DNA from: CAJQQY01 sp045106765
Lineage (GTDB): Bacteria > Bacteroidota > Bacteroidia > Chitinophagales > Saprospiraceae
Assembly (NCBI GenBank): GCA_045106765.1
Contig: JBGCFD010000095.1
Location: forward strand, 1-64,000
Length of the DNA stretch: 64,000 nucleotides
Direction: 5' to 3'
Shown: one piece after another, positions 27,596 through 37,952 of the stretch
Layout of the letters: each line of letters opens with the position of its first letter
How positions within the stretch are numbered: position 1 is the first letter of the stretch
Made by a program: the position numbers and the translations under genes
Notes under the pieces: model-generated
Told to the model about the DNA's origin: nothing
What the model saw: only the letters and a program-made list of their open reading frames with translations
Database searches by the model: none

Positions 27596-28309
27596 TTACT
27601 TGTAAGAATGAATATCAGAAGAACCTGATGATTTCAATTTAGTTTGCTTTGGGTCACCTTTGAAATTTACATCGCTTGCTCCACTTGCAGATACTATAAT
27701 ACTTTCTGATGCATAAACATTAGAATCAGAACCGCCTGAAGCAGATACTTTTGCATCTTTGGTTTTGAAATTAAATCCGTTAAAATCACTTCCGCCTGAG
27801 GCATGTAATTCTAATGTTTCAGCTGAACCATCTAAGTCTACATCTGAGCCACCACTAGTATGACAATCCAAATGATCAACTACTAATTCTAATTCAATAT
27901 CAGAACCGCCACTCGAATGAATCGCTAATTTATCAAATTTCAATTTTCCATTTGATTCGATATCAGAACCGCCGCTTGCACTAATTTTCTCTAAATCATT
28001 AACGGTGATAGATACATGTGCTTTTTTTACTCGACGCATATTTTTATCAAAATATATTTTCAATGTTCCATTTTTCACTTCTGTTACTAAGTTGTCGATT
28101 GCATTTTCAGATGCTTCTACTGAAATAGTTTTTGAGTTGCCTTGAGCTATCGTTAGATCAATTCCTCCGCTAAGTGATACTTTGGTAAATGAACTAACAG
28201 TTCGATCTTCTTTACTGGTTTTTCCATCTTTATCCCACTTTTGGGCTTGAAGTGAAGTGGTTAATAATACAATGGTTAGGGTGGCTAGAAGGTGCTTAAA
28301 TATTTTCAT
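27596..28309 (-). CDS. Exported GIN-domain (DUF2807) protein with SGGSD repeats
   Basis: I start at 28309 (MKIFKHLLATLTIVLLTTSLQAQ), where a proper signal peptide begins; the 16 codons before it are probably not translated. The 237-residue product has the DUF2807 hallmark of a beta-helix with regularly spaced SGGSD turns: KVSLSGGIDLTI, ISASGGSDIE, IHSSGGSDIE, CHTSGGSDVD, LHASGGSDFN, VSASGGSDSN and VSASGASDVN. These polar turns may bind ions or surface polymers, but this is inference. It is a distant relative of the gene at 13359-14279. Confidence 0.88.
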   Translation of the reverse strand: MKIFKHLLATLTIVLLTTSLQAQKWDKDGKTSKEDRTVSSFTKVSLSGGIDLTIAQGNSKTISVEASENAIDNLVTEVKNGTLKIYFDKNMRRVKKAHVSITVNDLEKISASGGSDIESNGKLKFDKLAIHSSGGSDIELELVVDHLDCHTSGGSDVDLDGSAETLELHASGGSDFNGFNFKTKDAKVSASGGSDSNVYASESIIVSASGASDVNFKGDPKQTKLKSSGSSDIHSYK

Positions 28310-28404
28310 TTTTTGACATTTTAATTGAGCAAATAATTTGATTCTCCTTAATGACACGGGGGGATTTGGGATAGTTGGAAGATTTCGGTTTTTTATTATT
28401 AGGG

Positions 28405-30360
28405 TTAGGGTTTGTTTTGGGTTTCTATGGCTTGTTTTATGAATTGGATGTCACTTTCTCGTTGAATTCTATAAGGATGATTTTCTGGTAAAGTTTTTTT
28501 ATCAATCTCATAAGCTTTATTTTTTAACTTTAAGGCTGTTTTTAGGTCATTTTGGTAATAATAGTTTCTTGCTAGTATAGAATAACTATGAGCCGTAAAA
28601 GGATGACTTTCCCCAAAATTTTTTTTGTCTAGTAGTAGGATTTTTTCTAACAAAATTTTAGCCTCTTGATAGTCTCCTAAGTTCTGATATAGTACTGCTA
28701 AGTTTGAATAACGTGTGGTAATTCTTGGGTGATCTTCTTTAAAGTTCTTTTGATCTGAAAATAAAGCTTTCTCTAAAAACTTCTTTGCGCTCTTAAAATC
28801 TCCTAAAGTTTTAAATATTATTCCTAAAATTGAATAACGGATAGCGGTATGGGGATGATCTATACCATAATTTTTTTCGAATGAAAATAACGATTTTTCT
28901 ACTAATATTTTAGCTTCTTTATAATCGCCCAACTTTCGAAGTACATTTGCTAAATTTGAATAGCATGTTGCCGTTGTAATGTGATCCTCTCCATATCTTT
29001 TTTCATATATTGAAATTGCTTTCTGTAATATTTCTTTGGCACTACGATAATCTCCAAGATCATCAAGGATTATTCCCAAATTTGAATAACAAAATGCAGT
29101 CTTTGAATGGTTAAGTCCAAAGTTTTCTTCCATGGAATACATTGACTTTTTTGCAAATTTTTTAGCCCCTTGATAATCACCCAAATACTTATAAATTATA
29201 GCTAAATTACTCTGTAAAACAGCAATTTCTTCATGACTACTTTCTTTAAATATATTTTCCAAAATATCTCCAAAAGGTATCCATAAAAATTTATCAATAG
29301 GATTTTCTTTGGATTGGTCAAGTTTAAGTTTTTGAATAATATTACCTAACAAGATTTGCACATCCTCAACCGAGTTAGGTTTTGTTTTAGCAACCACCAA
29401 ATGAATAATCTGATGCATCTGATATTCATACTTTCTCTCCCTCTGCAACAACCAGCCTTTGTCCCCCAAACTATTTAACACCACTTTTAAATTTTCTTTT
29501 TTCTCCTCCTCAGATGTCAATAAATCTTCGAGCAAATCAAATGAATGAAATTCCCGAGGCAAGCATGTAAACTGTTTTAGCACATCAATCTCCTCATCCG
29601 ATAATCCACTTAAATCAAAAATAGAAATCAAATAATCAGTAATATTATTGATAATGTCTTGGTCACTATGCCTAGTTCGAATCAAGGCTTGCGTATCCTT
29701 GGGCAAGGCATTTCGTAATTGGTCATTTGTAAATCCTTGTGCTTGAGCTGTTTTAGCCAGTAACTCAATAGTCAAGGTATGATGATCTACGGAGGAAATA
29801 ACTTCTAGTATTAAATCTTTATCCTGGATCGTTTTGCAATGTTTTTTAAATAGAGCAATAGCATTTTCTTGATTGAGATAAGACAAATTCATTAGTTTGA
29901 CATCTTGGATTTTTTCCCGAGAGGTCATCAATAAATGCCAATTAGGTGGCGAAGGAAGTTGACTGAAATATCGTTCTACTCCTTGAATGGTATTATCTAT
30001 AATTAAAAGATTTGGTGAAGGAGAAAGATTTCGCAATTGATCCATCATGATTGGAAATAATTGTTTTGGATCGACTTGCTGTTTGTCCAAACCTAGATGG
30101 CGTAGAAGATTTGCATTTTGAATAAAATTATCAGCAAGTTCTGGCGACTCATGTCTGATCCAAATGATGTGTTCATAATCTTGATAATATTGGAAAACGT
30201 AAGCAGCAGCTAAGGTGGTTTTTCCAATCCCTCCAATTCCGTTGACGACGACCACTTGTTGGTGTTCTGCCAATTGCTCGCGAAGGTTTTTTAAATCATC
30301 TTCCCGACCAATAATATTGCGTGGGTTAATTTTTTGAAGCGCAGTTAATTCTTTTGCCAT
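28405..30360 (-). CDS. NB-ARC/TPR STAND ATPase
   Basis: The 651-residue cytosolic protein opens with a STAND-type NB-ARC ATPase: Walker A GIGGIGKTT (41-49), Walker B LLIIDNT (~117-123) and a sensor-like LMTSRE (~143). A winged-helix part (~215-310) follows. The C-terminal half has six tetratricopeptide repeats of exactly 42 residues (pattern SNLGIILDDLGDY... EILQKAISIYEKRYGEDH), the kinesin-light-chain-like type. No effector domain (TIR, nuclease, protease) is attached at either end. STAND proteins usually act as signal-dependent switches; here the output is unknown. It appears monocistronic. Confidence 0.9.
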   Translation of the reverse strand: MAKELTALQKINPRNIIGREDDLKNLREQLAEHQQVVVVNGIGGIGKTTLAAAYVFQYYQDYEHIIWIRHESPELADNFIQNANLLRHLGLDKQQVDPKQLFPIMMDQLRNLSPSPNLLIIDNTIQGVERYFSQLPSPPNWHLLMTSREKIQDVKLMNLSYLNQENAIALFKKHCKTIQDKDLILEVISSVDHHTLTIELLAKTAQAQGFTNDQLRNALPKDTQALIRTRHSDQDIINNITDYLISIFDLSGLSDEEIDVLKQFTCLPREFHSFDLLEDLLTSEEEKKENLKVVLNSLGDKGWLLQRERKYEYQMHQIIHLVVAKTKPNSVEDVQILLGNIIQKLKLDQSKENPIDKFLWIPFGDILENIFKESSHEEIAVLQSNLAIIYKYLGDYQGAKKFAKKSMYSMEENFGLNHSKTAFCYSNLGIILDDLGDYRSAKEILQKAISIYEKRYGEDHITTATCYSNLANVLRKLGDYKEAKILVEKSLFSFEKNYGIDHPHTAIRYSILGIIFKTLGDFKSAKKFLEKALFSDQKNFKEDHPRITTRYSNLAVLYQNLGDYQEAKILLEKILLLDKKNFGESHPFTAHSYSILARNYYYQNDLKTALKLKNKAYEIDKKTLPENHPYRIQRESDIQFIKQAIETQNKP

Positions 30361-30468
30361 TTGGAAAAATGATTGAGTGGTTCAATTTAATTTTCCAAAA
30401 ATAAGAAATTGCAAGTAATTAATTGCGATTAAGCAAAGGGTTTTGAAGGTTTAAAAACAACTTAGAAT

Positions 30469-31440
30469 TCAATTAATTATCTCATTTGCAAATTCCAATG
30501 CCCTTGTTTCTGACCAAGCAAATTCTTGATTTGGTAACATAAATCCACAATGTCCTCCTTGGATTGGAGTTTCAATAAAAAGATTAGGATGATTTTTTGC
30601 CAAAGAGATTGGTGAACAGGCAGGTGTCAAAATTGGGTCATTTTGGGCATTGACCAAGAGTGTTGGAACTTCAATATTTTCCATAAAATTTTTAGCAGAT
30701 GAATTAAAATAAAAGTCATCCGCATCTTTATAATTATTGAGCGGAGCAGAAAAGTGTTCATCAAAATCTCTCCACTCTTTGATCTCTTCTAGTTTTTTTA
30801 AATCAACTAGTCCAGGAAATTCTTGCTCTTTGATTAAGATTTTTTTCTTTAAATTTTTTAAAAATCGTTTTCGGTAAACTGCATTTGATTTAAGATTTAG
30901 AATCTCTGCTCCTTCTTTTAAATCACATGGAGTCGAAAATGCAACGGCAGCTTTTATTTGAGTAGGAATATTTTTTCCATTTTTTCCTAAATAATTTAAA
31001 CTCATCGCACCACCCATACTAAAGCCAATCATGACCAAATTTTGATATGCTGTTTTTGCTAAGGCATGATTAATTACTGTTCCTATATCTTCAATGTCTC
31101 CATGATGATAAAGTCGAGCAGTTCGATTCATTTCACCGCTGCAAGAACGACAATTCCAGGCGAGCACATCCCATTTATTTTGGGAAAAAAGTTTGGCTGC
31201 ACCTTGAATATATTGACGATCTGAATTTCCTTCTAATCCATGTGAGAGTAGCACCAAGTTTTTACTATCATTAAAAATCCAATCTAAATCTAAGAAATCT
31301 TGATCGGCCAATTCGAGTCGTTCGCGTTGATAATTGACATTTTTTACTTTTCGAAAAATACCGGGAATGATGGTTTGGAGATGTCCATTGAATTGGTAGA
31401 ATGGTGGTTTTTTGTAAGAGGAGTTTTGGATGATTGGCAT
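30469..31440 (-). CDS. YheT-family alpha/beta hydrolase
   Basis: The 323-residue cytosolic hydrolase matches the YheT/ABHD1-3 group: N-terminal NGHLQTIIPGIFR, oxyanion-region LLSHGLEGNSDRQYIQG, nucleophile elbow GFSMGG, acid residue in NAQNDPILTP and catalytic histidine in QGGHCGFM. Members are esterases or lipases of poorly defined substrate. It lies on the minus strand with ~110 bases to the STAND ATPase gene. Confidence 0.92.
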   Translation of the reverse strand: MPIIQNSSYKKPPFYQFNGHLQTIIPGIFRKVKNVNYQRERLELADQDFLDLDWIFNDSKNLVLLSHGLEGNSDRQYIQGAAKLFSQNKWDVLAWNCRSCSGEMNRTARLYHHGDIEDIGTVINHALAKTAYQNLVMIGFSMGGAMSLNYLGKNGKNIPTQIKAAVAFSTPCDLKEGAEILNLKSNAVYRKRFLKNLKKKILIKEQEFPGLVDLKKLEEIKEWRDFDEHFSAPLNNYKDADDFYFNSSAKNFMENIEVPTLLVNAQNDPILTPACSPISLAKNHPNLFIETPIQGGHCGFMLPNQEFAWSETRALEFANEIIN

Positions 31441-31686
31441 TTTCTCTTTTTTACTTTTATTGTTTTAACAAAAAAAAATATGAATTTGGTCGGTGATAGA
31501 ACCTTATAAATTTCATGATTTCTTTGTCGGCAAAACTAATGAAAAAAATATGTAGACACTTTGCAAAAGGACGCTAGTGACGATTTATTTATAGTTCTTC
31601 ATAAGTTATTAATCAAAAATTAAATGTATATTTATTTGCTACACACAAATAACAAAAAATTATTCTTTACTCTTAAAATATATCGT

Positions 31687-32364
31687 ATGAAAAATCTAAA
31701 TTTAATTTTTGCATTTGTATTGTTATTTGCTAGCCTTCAATTATTCGCTCAAAAAAAATGGACTCCTTATTCGGGATTTGTTATTGGAAAAGATAAAACT
31801 TTTCCAGTATACCCTGCAAAAAAAGGTACTATGATAGGAATGACTGGTGCTATGATAGGAATAGCGATTGAAAATCCTACCAAAAACAAAAGTATATTTT
31901 TCGATTATGGATTGGAGTTAACTTATCTAAGATCTTCAGAAGGATTAGATAGCGAAGTAAATTGTATAAATTGTGACCCTGCATTTTTTCTTGCTGATGG
32001 CTATAAACGCAGATACCTTGAATTGGCAATGCCTATTCTTTTGAAATTTAAACTATTAGATAAAAAACGATCTACGTTGAACATAAAATCAGGATATGCA
32101 CCAACCTTTAGCCTTCCTATTAATTCTTATTATTACCGAGTATCTTTTGATTTTGCTGAAAATACTGCAGAAAAAGTAATCTATAAAAATGAAAGAAAAT
32201 ATATTCACACCTATTATTTGGGGATAGATTATCGCTTGAAGATTAAGGAAAATCTTGGATTAGAATTTAGTCCTATTTTTAAATATCAAATATTAAAATA
32301 TGGTTCTGATAAAGAAAAACAATTTCAATATGGATTAGCAACAAGAGTCGTTTTTAATTTTTAA
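31687..32364 (+). CDS. PorT-like outer-membrane beta-barrel protein
   Basis: I start at 31687 (MKNLNLIFAFVLLFASLQLFAQ), which gives a clean signal peptide; the upstream in-frame extension is not signal-like. The 225-residue product has alternating beta strands (FFDYGLELTYLRSS, RYLELAMPILLKFKL, YYLGIDYRLKIKENLGLEFSPIF) and ends in phenylalanine (ATRVVFNF), as outer-membrane barrels do. It probably folds as an eight-stranded barrel. Function is unknown. It ends before a hairpin shared with the convergent gene. Confidence 0.8.
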   Translation: MKNLNLIFAFVLLFASLQLFAQKKWTPYSGFVIGKDKTFPVYPAKKGTMIGMTGAMIGIAIENPTKNKSIFFDYGLELTYLRSSEGLDSEVNCINCDPAFFLADGYKRRYLELAMPILLKFKLLDKKRSTLNIKSGYAPTFSLPINSYYYRVSFDFAENTAEKVIYKNERKYIHTYYLGIDYRLKIKENLGLEFSPIFKYQILKYGSDKEKQFQYGLATRVVFNF

Positions 32365-32419
32365 AAATTGTAGGTACTTTAAAAATAGAAAACTCCTTGT
32401 TACCATTTTTTAAGAATTA

Positions 32420-32456
32420 ATATACGTGACACGAATTTGAGTCGTGCCACGTATAT
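32420..32456. terminator. Bidirectional hairpin between convergent genes
   Basis: The stem ATATACGTGACACGA / TCGTGCCACGTATAT has one mismatch. T-rich bases follow on the + side and an A-rich tract on the other. It sits between the converging stop codons at 32364 and 32463. Confidence 0.8.
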
Positions 32457-32462
32457 TTATTT

Positions 32463-35400
32463 TTATTTAGAAGCTTGCGCTCTTCGCACGAATCTTTCCG
32501 CCGTTGAAGGTTCTACATATTGTAATTCAACGACTTCTCCATCAGGCATTTTTAGGATTCGATCTTTCTTTTTGGCGTTGATGACTAGATCATTAAATTT
32601 AGTATTATTGGAAACTATATTGAGAATCCCTCCTTTGTAGCCAAAGAAATAATAAGTGTCACTTGGCGACTTGAGATAAATGTATAATCGATCATCTCCA
32701 TTCGATGGCATTTTAAATTCAATGAAAGCTTTGAGCGTTACATTTACTTCTTCACCATTGATACTAATCAATCCTACTTGATCTTTTTGGGAAACAAATG
32801 ATTGGTAATCTGGATCCCACTTCATTGGCATTTTTCCAAATAAAAAAGAATATGGATTATGCTTTTTAGGGATACCTAATTTAAATTCCGTTCTCATTCG
32901 TGCAATCGTTCTATCTAACAAAACAGTATCTACAATATATTCTGACAATGCTTTTTCATAAAATGCAGCATCGGTAAAATCTACTCCCCTTGCATCAAAA
33001 CTACTACTCTTAATATCTGCAATGATAAACTCTAACATATTCTTTGGAATAAAACTTTTGATTCCAGCCATCATATCAGCTTCAACTTGATATCCGAATG
33101 GTCCTCGAATAGTCGAATCTTGAGCGGATGGAAACATGGATCTAGCTTCTCCTGCTGCATCAATTTTAATGTATTTTAATTGGTCGCCGATGTTTAATTT
33201 CCCTTCTGCTTTAAAGCTTCCATCTTTGTTGCTAAAAGTAACTTTAGTTCCTTTTTTCTTATTGGAAAGAATTTTAAGGGAATCTCCAAAAATAAATTCA
33301 TCTTTAACTTCATCTAATTTGAATAATCCTTTGGCTTCCACAATCGCCCGATCTTTTCTCAAATATTTAGGCATCATCACTCGTGGGTATAAGTAAGCGG
33401 ATTCTTTACTTAAATATAAACCAGTATACAATTTATATCCTTCATAGTTTTTAGGCTCATCATAACCAATCACCAAATCATTTTTGTCTCCTTCACTATT
33501 AATAGAAAACCATTCTCGATCTCTCATTTTATCAGAATCTAATCTGGCAAAACCTTTAAAATCCAATGGCTTTTTATCTCCTTTCAAAGTGATTTCTCCA
33601 CGGAATTCTGTTTTCAAATCAATATAAAAATTGTCTGATTCAAGCACTTCTCCTTTGGCAGTAGTTCTCGTTTTTTTCTCACTCCGTTTTCCTTTTCCAT
33701 ATCGTTTTCCGAGGATATTATCAAATTGAATTTCTTGTTTTCTACCTTTTATATTATACTCATAAAATCCTTTGGCTTTATATGATTTCTTTCCTTCGAT
33801 ATCAACGGTTGCCCGATTGATGACATGAAGTTTAGTAATAGTATCACAAACGATTTTACAATTTTCGAGGGTAGACATTTTACCACCTTTAAAAATTTCC
33901 AATTTCCCATCATCAGTATAAACTATGGCATCACAAGATTTAATTAAAGGCACTCCTCCAATTTTTAGCTCATTGGATTTCAGATCGTAAAAAGCCGTTT
34001 CTCCATCAAAATGCAAGGAATCTCGATTCTTTCCTGTTGCCACAAACGATCCTAATTCTCCAGGAGTCGTTTTAAATGTGACTGCATCTTTACTCATATC
34101 CCAATCAAAAGTGGTCAAGGATGTTTTGTATTGATTGTAGGGAAGACTGGTAAAATTTCCTTTTTCGTTGGCTTCAATATGTCCAACCTGTTTATCAAAA
34201 TCTAATTTACTATTGACGTTATTAGTAGATAGAGCAATTTCACTTGAACCTACTGCGGTAATCGTCAAACTTGAAGTATCAGAATTCGCGGAGTATGATC
34301 CATATTTTATCAACTTAGAAGAAAGGCTTCCTTTACTCCATGACATTTTTCCATTCCCTCTCAAACCATCAGGTGTCAATATTAAACTACCCACAATTGT
34401 GTGGTCATTTTCTTTAAATAACTCAAACGGTTTATCCTTCTTAGTGGTAATGTACATACTATCTTGATAGGGCTTCCAATCAATACTTACCTCCTCCCCA
34501 TGTGCTTGTGGAACTTCGATGGCTCCTTTTCGATCTTCTGTCAAATCAAATAACCTTGCCGTTGCAGTCATTTGTTTTGGCTTAAAAAGTATATCCTCAG
34601 AGTCCGTAGAAGAAGTCAAATATGAAATCGTTCCTTTTCCTAACATTCCTTTGTTACTCAGATGAATTTCACCTTTATAATTTCCTTTAGCTTGATAAGT
34701 GGGTAAACCTTCGGATGGTGTTTGAGTAGTAAATCCTAAAGATTGATCTTCTTCTTGAAGTAATAAAGTTTCTTTGATATCTGGAAAAACTTCTGCTGAA
34801 ATAAGATTCCCTTTAAAATGTATATCATTTTTAGTGAAGTTATCTAAGCTATTAAAACTAAACTTATCTAATTTGAAATAAAATGAATCTCTTTTGTAAA
34901 CCCCGTCATGAATCGATCGCTTATCATAATACACATAAGAATAATCCTTTGTATTAAATGAAGGAAACAGATCAATATCATTGGCTCCCGATTTATTATC
35001 AGGGGCATCTACGAGCAAAACTCCATTAGTGTGTTCAATTCTTGATGCTATCGAAATAGAAATAGGTCGTCCACTTTCATCCTTTGCTTCGGTAGGAACA
35101 AACAAATCAAAATACCGAACCGAATCCAATTTCATGATATATTTTTCATAGTCAAAATGAAAATCTTTTCCTTCCAAAGAACTAAAACCAGCAAAGATTT
35201 TTCCATTAAAATCCATATCACGATTCTTTTTCATGGTGATAGATTTGTTAGCTGGTTTGATCGCCACCTTTTGCAGTTTACTGATTTCTAAGTCAACCAC
35301 ATTGTTGGCTTTCAAGGATCTATCTTTCATAGAAAAAACGGCATTCGCATCTTTTTCAGAAACCGACACTATCTTGATCGCATCAAAATCCGTTTTCTTC

Positions 35401-36977
35401 GCCATGGCATCTGCATAGTGGAAAATTTTATCTTTGACATAGATTATTTCAGCATCTTTGTCGTAATCAATAAAACCACTTGAGACAAATTCGTAGAGTA
35501 AACTTTCAATGTTTGGAGTATCAAATTTTTTGTTCAACTTTAAAGCATAATCTCTTGCCTCTATTTCTCTCAATCCCAATTCATCTGACAAAACTTTTAA
35601 CGAAACAATTGGGTTTACATCTGAAATATTTTGAATTCGCATCAAATATTTTTCATCATAATATTTCAAACTTTCAAAGGTGACTTCGTCTTTCCCATTT
35701 CCAATCCCAAATTGTTTTTTTCCAATCAATAAACTATCATTGACCAAATTCCAATCTACTTTATCTGCATTAATATTCACTTGGTGATAAGAATCAAAAA
35801 ATGGGTTTCGATCACTTCCTCTTTTTCCTCTCGCTAGATTTAAATCTTTGGTAACGATATCATATTTTAAATTTACAGAAGGATGATAAATGGAATCTTG
35901 ATCAAAATATAAAACTACCTTTACTTGCTCCCCAGCGATTCTTTCACTTTTCCGAATTTTAAACAATTGAGTAGTTGCTCGAAAGGAAAGTTTACCTCCA
36001 TTCATCACTTCAATTTTTGCAGGATTCTCTTTGTCTCCAGATCCATAAACCGTATTTCCTTCCAATCTAAATCCTCCAGTATATTCTATTCCTTCTCCAA
36101 TTCCATTAATTTTCAAAATTTTATCATAAGAAGAAAAACGAGGATAAGATCCTTCTCTAGATTTATTTCTTACCACAACTTTATCTTCAAAATCTCCTTC
36201 AATTTCTTCTCCTGGAAAAAGTGACGGATAAATTAATTTTACATTTTTGGCTTGATACAAACTTTTCTTCCCTTCAATTTCATATTCATTCAACAAGCAA
36301 TAAACATCTGGTTGGTCTAGTTTTTCCCAGGTTGCTTTTCCACCCGAACCTTTCCATTTTTCTTGAGTTGGAAAATATTGTCCTTTTGTATTGAAAATGG
36401 AAATAGAATCTTTTCCCCGAGTTCCAATCAAATTTAATTTTTCAAATTCTACAAAAGGCACCCCTTCTTCGATATCCATCAAATAACTATCTGCTTCATA
36501 ATACCATTTCATTCCTTGCTTGGAATAGCGTAAAGCTTTTTGAGAAAAGAAAGATTCAGAAAATTTGAGGTAATCTTTGTAAGGTTTTAATTTTCGATTT
36601 TGGATCTCTTTAATCATAGTGAGTGTAAGAGCATTCCATTCATTTAACTTTGCCCCTTCTGTTTCATTTTGCTTGATCGCTAAAACTACCGTGAGATAAT
36701 TTTTAAAATATGGATTAGCTGACATTCTTTTACCTAACATCTCATTACACACATCTCTAAGTATTGGAAACTCTTCCTCCGTGATCGAAGCATTAAAATA
36801 ATCTTCGAAATCATCGAAGAAATCTTCCATTTGTTTGCTTTTACTTTTGGTAAAAAAGTCTTTGAATTGTTTAATAAAGGCAGGTCTTTCTTCTGGAAAA
36901 ACATTGTCTTGCTGAGACCATGCTGAAGAAGCGATTAATAAAATTGCGGCAAAAGGAAGTAATATTTTTTTAAACAT
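32463..36977 (-). CDS. Very large exported protein of unknown function (1504 residues)
   Basis: The product has a signal peptide (MFKKILLPFAAILLIASSAWSQ), a ~170-residue helical N-terminal domain, and then >1200 residues of regularly spaced short beta strands (KGNYKGEIHLSNKGMLGKGT, FKGNLISAEVFPD, GEITLKGDKKPLDFKGFARLD). The pattern resembles a long beta-helical or LptA/OstA-like scaffold that could span the periplasm, but I do not recognise a named family and this is only a structural guess. There is no T9SS domain and no obvious barrel end. Strands repeatedly carry the words SF.A.G and K.KG. It lies upstream of no obvious partner, with prmA 56 bases upstream on the same strand. Confidence 0.85.
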   Translation of the reverse strand: MFKKILLPFAAILLIASSAWSQQDNVFPEERPAFIKQFKDFFTKSKSKQMEDFFDDFEDYFNASITEEEFPILRDVCNEMLGKRMSANPYFKNYLTVVLAIKQNETEGAKLNEWNALTLTMIKEIQNRKLKPYKDYLKFSESFFSQKALRYSKQGMKWYYEADSYLMDIEEGVPFVEFEKLNLIGTRGKDSISIFNTKGQYFPTQEKWKGSGGKATWEKLDQPDVYCLLNEYEIEGKKSLYQAKNVKLIYPSLFPGEEIEGDFEDKVVVRNKSREGSYPRFSSYDKILKINGIGEGIEYTGGFRLEGNTVYGSGDKENPAKIEVMNGGKLSFRATTQLFKIRKSERIAGEQVKVVLYFDQDSIYHPSVNLKYDIVTKDLNLARGKRGSDRNPFFDSYHQVNINADKVDWNLVNDSLLIGKKQFGIGNGKDEVTFESLKYYDEKYLMRIQNISDVNPIVSLKVLSDELGLREIEARDYALKLNKKFDTPNIESLLYEFVSSGFIDYDKDAEIIYVKDKIFHYADAMAKKTDFDAIKIVSVSEKDANAVFSMKDRSLKANNVVDLEISKLQKVAIKPANKSITMKKNRDMDFNGKIFAGFSSLEGKDFHFDYEKYIMKLDSVRYFDLFVPTEAKDESGRPISISIASRIEHTNGVLLVDAPDNKSGANDIDLFPSFNTKDYSYVYYDKRSIHDGVYKRDSFYFKLDKFSFNSLDNFTKNDIHFKGNLISAEVFPDIKETLLLQEEDQSLGFTTQTPSEGLPTYQAKGNYKGEIHLSNKGMLGKGTISYLTSSTDSEDILFKPKQMTATARLFDLTEDRKGAIEVPQAHGEEVSIDWKPYQDSMYITTKKDKPFELFKENDHTIVGSLILTPDGLRGNGKMSWSKGSLSSKLIKYGSYSANSDTSSLTITAVGSSEIALSTNNVNSKLDFDKQVGHIEANEKGNFTSLPYNQYKTSLTTFDWDMSKDAVTFKTTPGELGSFVATGKNRDSLHFDGETAFYDLKSNELKIGGVPLIKSCDAIVYTDDGKLEIFKGGKMSTLENCKIVCDTITKLHVINRATVDIEGKKSYKAKGFYEYNIKGRKQEIQFDNILGKRYGKGKRSEKKTRTTAKGEVLESDNFYIDLKTEFRGEITLKGDKKPLDFKGFARLDSDKMRDREWFSINSEGDKNDLVIGYDEPKNYEGYKLYTGLYLSKESAYLYPRVMMPKYLRKDRAIVEAKGLFKLDEVKDEFIFGDSLKILSNKKKGTKVTFSNKDGSFKAEGKLNIGDQLKYIKIDAAGEARSMFPSAQDSTIRGPFGYQVEADMMAGIKSFIPKNMLEFIIADIKSSSFDARGVDFTDAAFYEKALSEYIVDTVLLDRTIARMRTEFKLGIPKKHNPYSFLFGKMPMKWDPDYQSFVSQKDQVGLISINGEEVNVTLKAFIEFKMPSNGDDRLYIYLKSPSDTYYFFGYKGGILNIVSNNTKFNDLVINAKKKDRILKMPDGEVVELQYVEPSTAERFVRRAQASK

Positions 36978-37033
36978 AAATTCTATTTTTAACGGTTAAT
37001 GGTTAACTGTTAATTATTGACAAAAAAAGGTAT

Positions 37034-37867
37034 TCACCGTTCAACATTAACTGTCAATTTAACGCATATCCAATTATTGCGATATTCTGTTTTTTCAATT
37101 TTAAAATTATTAGATTTCGCAGCATTTTTGACGAGTTCTTCATCTTCTTTTAAAATACCCGAAATCAGTAAAATTCCATTTGGTGTCAACATCTTATTTA
37201 ACGTTGAAAAACTATCCAAAATTACATGACGATTGATGTTTGCAAGGATGATATCATACATTTGATCGTCCACTTTTTCTAGTGTTCCGTGGATAGACTT
37301 GATGTTTTCGATATTATTTATACGAGCATTTTCCAAAGTGTTTTCATATGAAGGTAATTCTATGTCAATTGCATCAATTTTTTTTGCACCTAATTGACTG
37401 GCTAAAATGGCCAAGATCCCCGTTCCACAACCATAATCAAAAACATTTTTTCCAATAAAATCAAGGCTTTCCATGATCGACATCATCATCCAAGTCGTTT
37501 CATGATGACCTGTTCCAAAAGCCATTTTCGGATTGATCACAATTTCATGTTTGACTTCCGTGAGTGGTTTATGAAAATCGGCTCGAATTCCACAAAAGTC
37601 TCGCACCACGATAGTGTCGAAATTCGACTCCCATACGGCATTCCAATTTTGATATTTAATAACTATTTTTTGATGGGAAAATTCGAAGAGGTCTTTTAGT
37701 TCGAGCACTCGTTCGTCTACTTCTGGTGTTTCATTTTTGACTTGGATGTAGGCATTTAATCCTTGGTCATTTTCTTCGAAAGATTCAAAAGGAAGTTCTC
37801 CCAAAAGTGCGATAAGCATTTCATTATTCTCGGGATTGGTTTGGAATTCAAATTTTAAATAATCCAT
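37034..37867 (-). CDS. prmA: Ribosomal protein L11 methyltransferase
   Basis: This is a SAM-dependent enzyme that methylates ribosomal protein L11. The 277-residue protein has the PrmA layout: an N-terminal substrate-binding domain, MAFGTGHHETTWMMM (~117-131), SAM motif I VFDYGCGTGILAILASQLGA (~140-159), an acidic loop IDAIDIE, and the catalytic LANINRHVIL motif. It is cytosolic. The 3' end overlaps an inverted-repeat-like stretch near 37000-37060. Confidence 0.95.
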   Translation of the reverse strand: MDYLKFEFQTNPENNEMLIALLGELPFESFEENDQGLNAYIQVKNETPEVDERVLELKDLFEFSHQKIVIKYQNWNAVWESNFDTIVVRDFCGIRADFHKPLTEVKHEIVINPKMAFGTGHHETTWMMMSIMESLDFIGKNVFDYGCGTGILAILASQLGAKKIDAIDIELPSYENTLENARINNIENIKSIHGTLEKVDDQMYDIILANINRHVILDSFSTLNKMLTPNGILLISGILKEDEELVKNAAKSNNFKIEKTEYRNNWICVKLTVNVER

Positions 37868-37952
37868 TTTTAGTGGTTGTTTTTTTTGAATGCCAAAAGT
37901 AAGAATAATGGGGAATTATTTAGGAGAAAAAAGAAGATGTCGCAATCTAATT

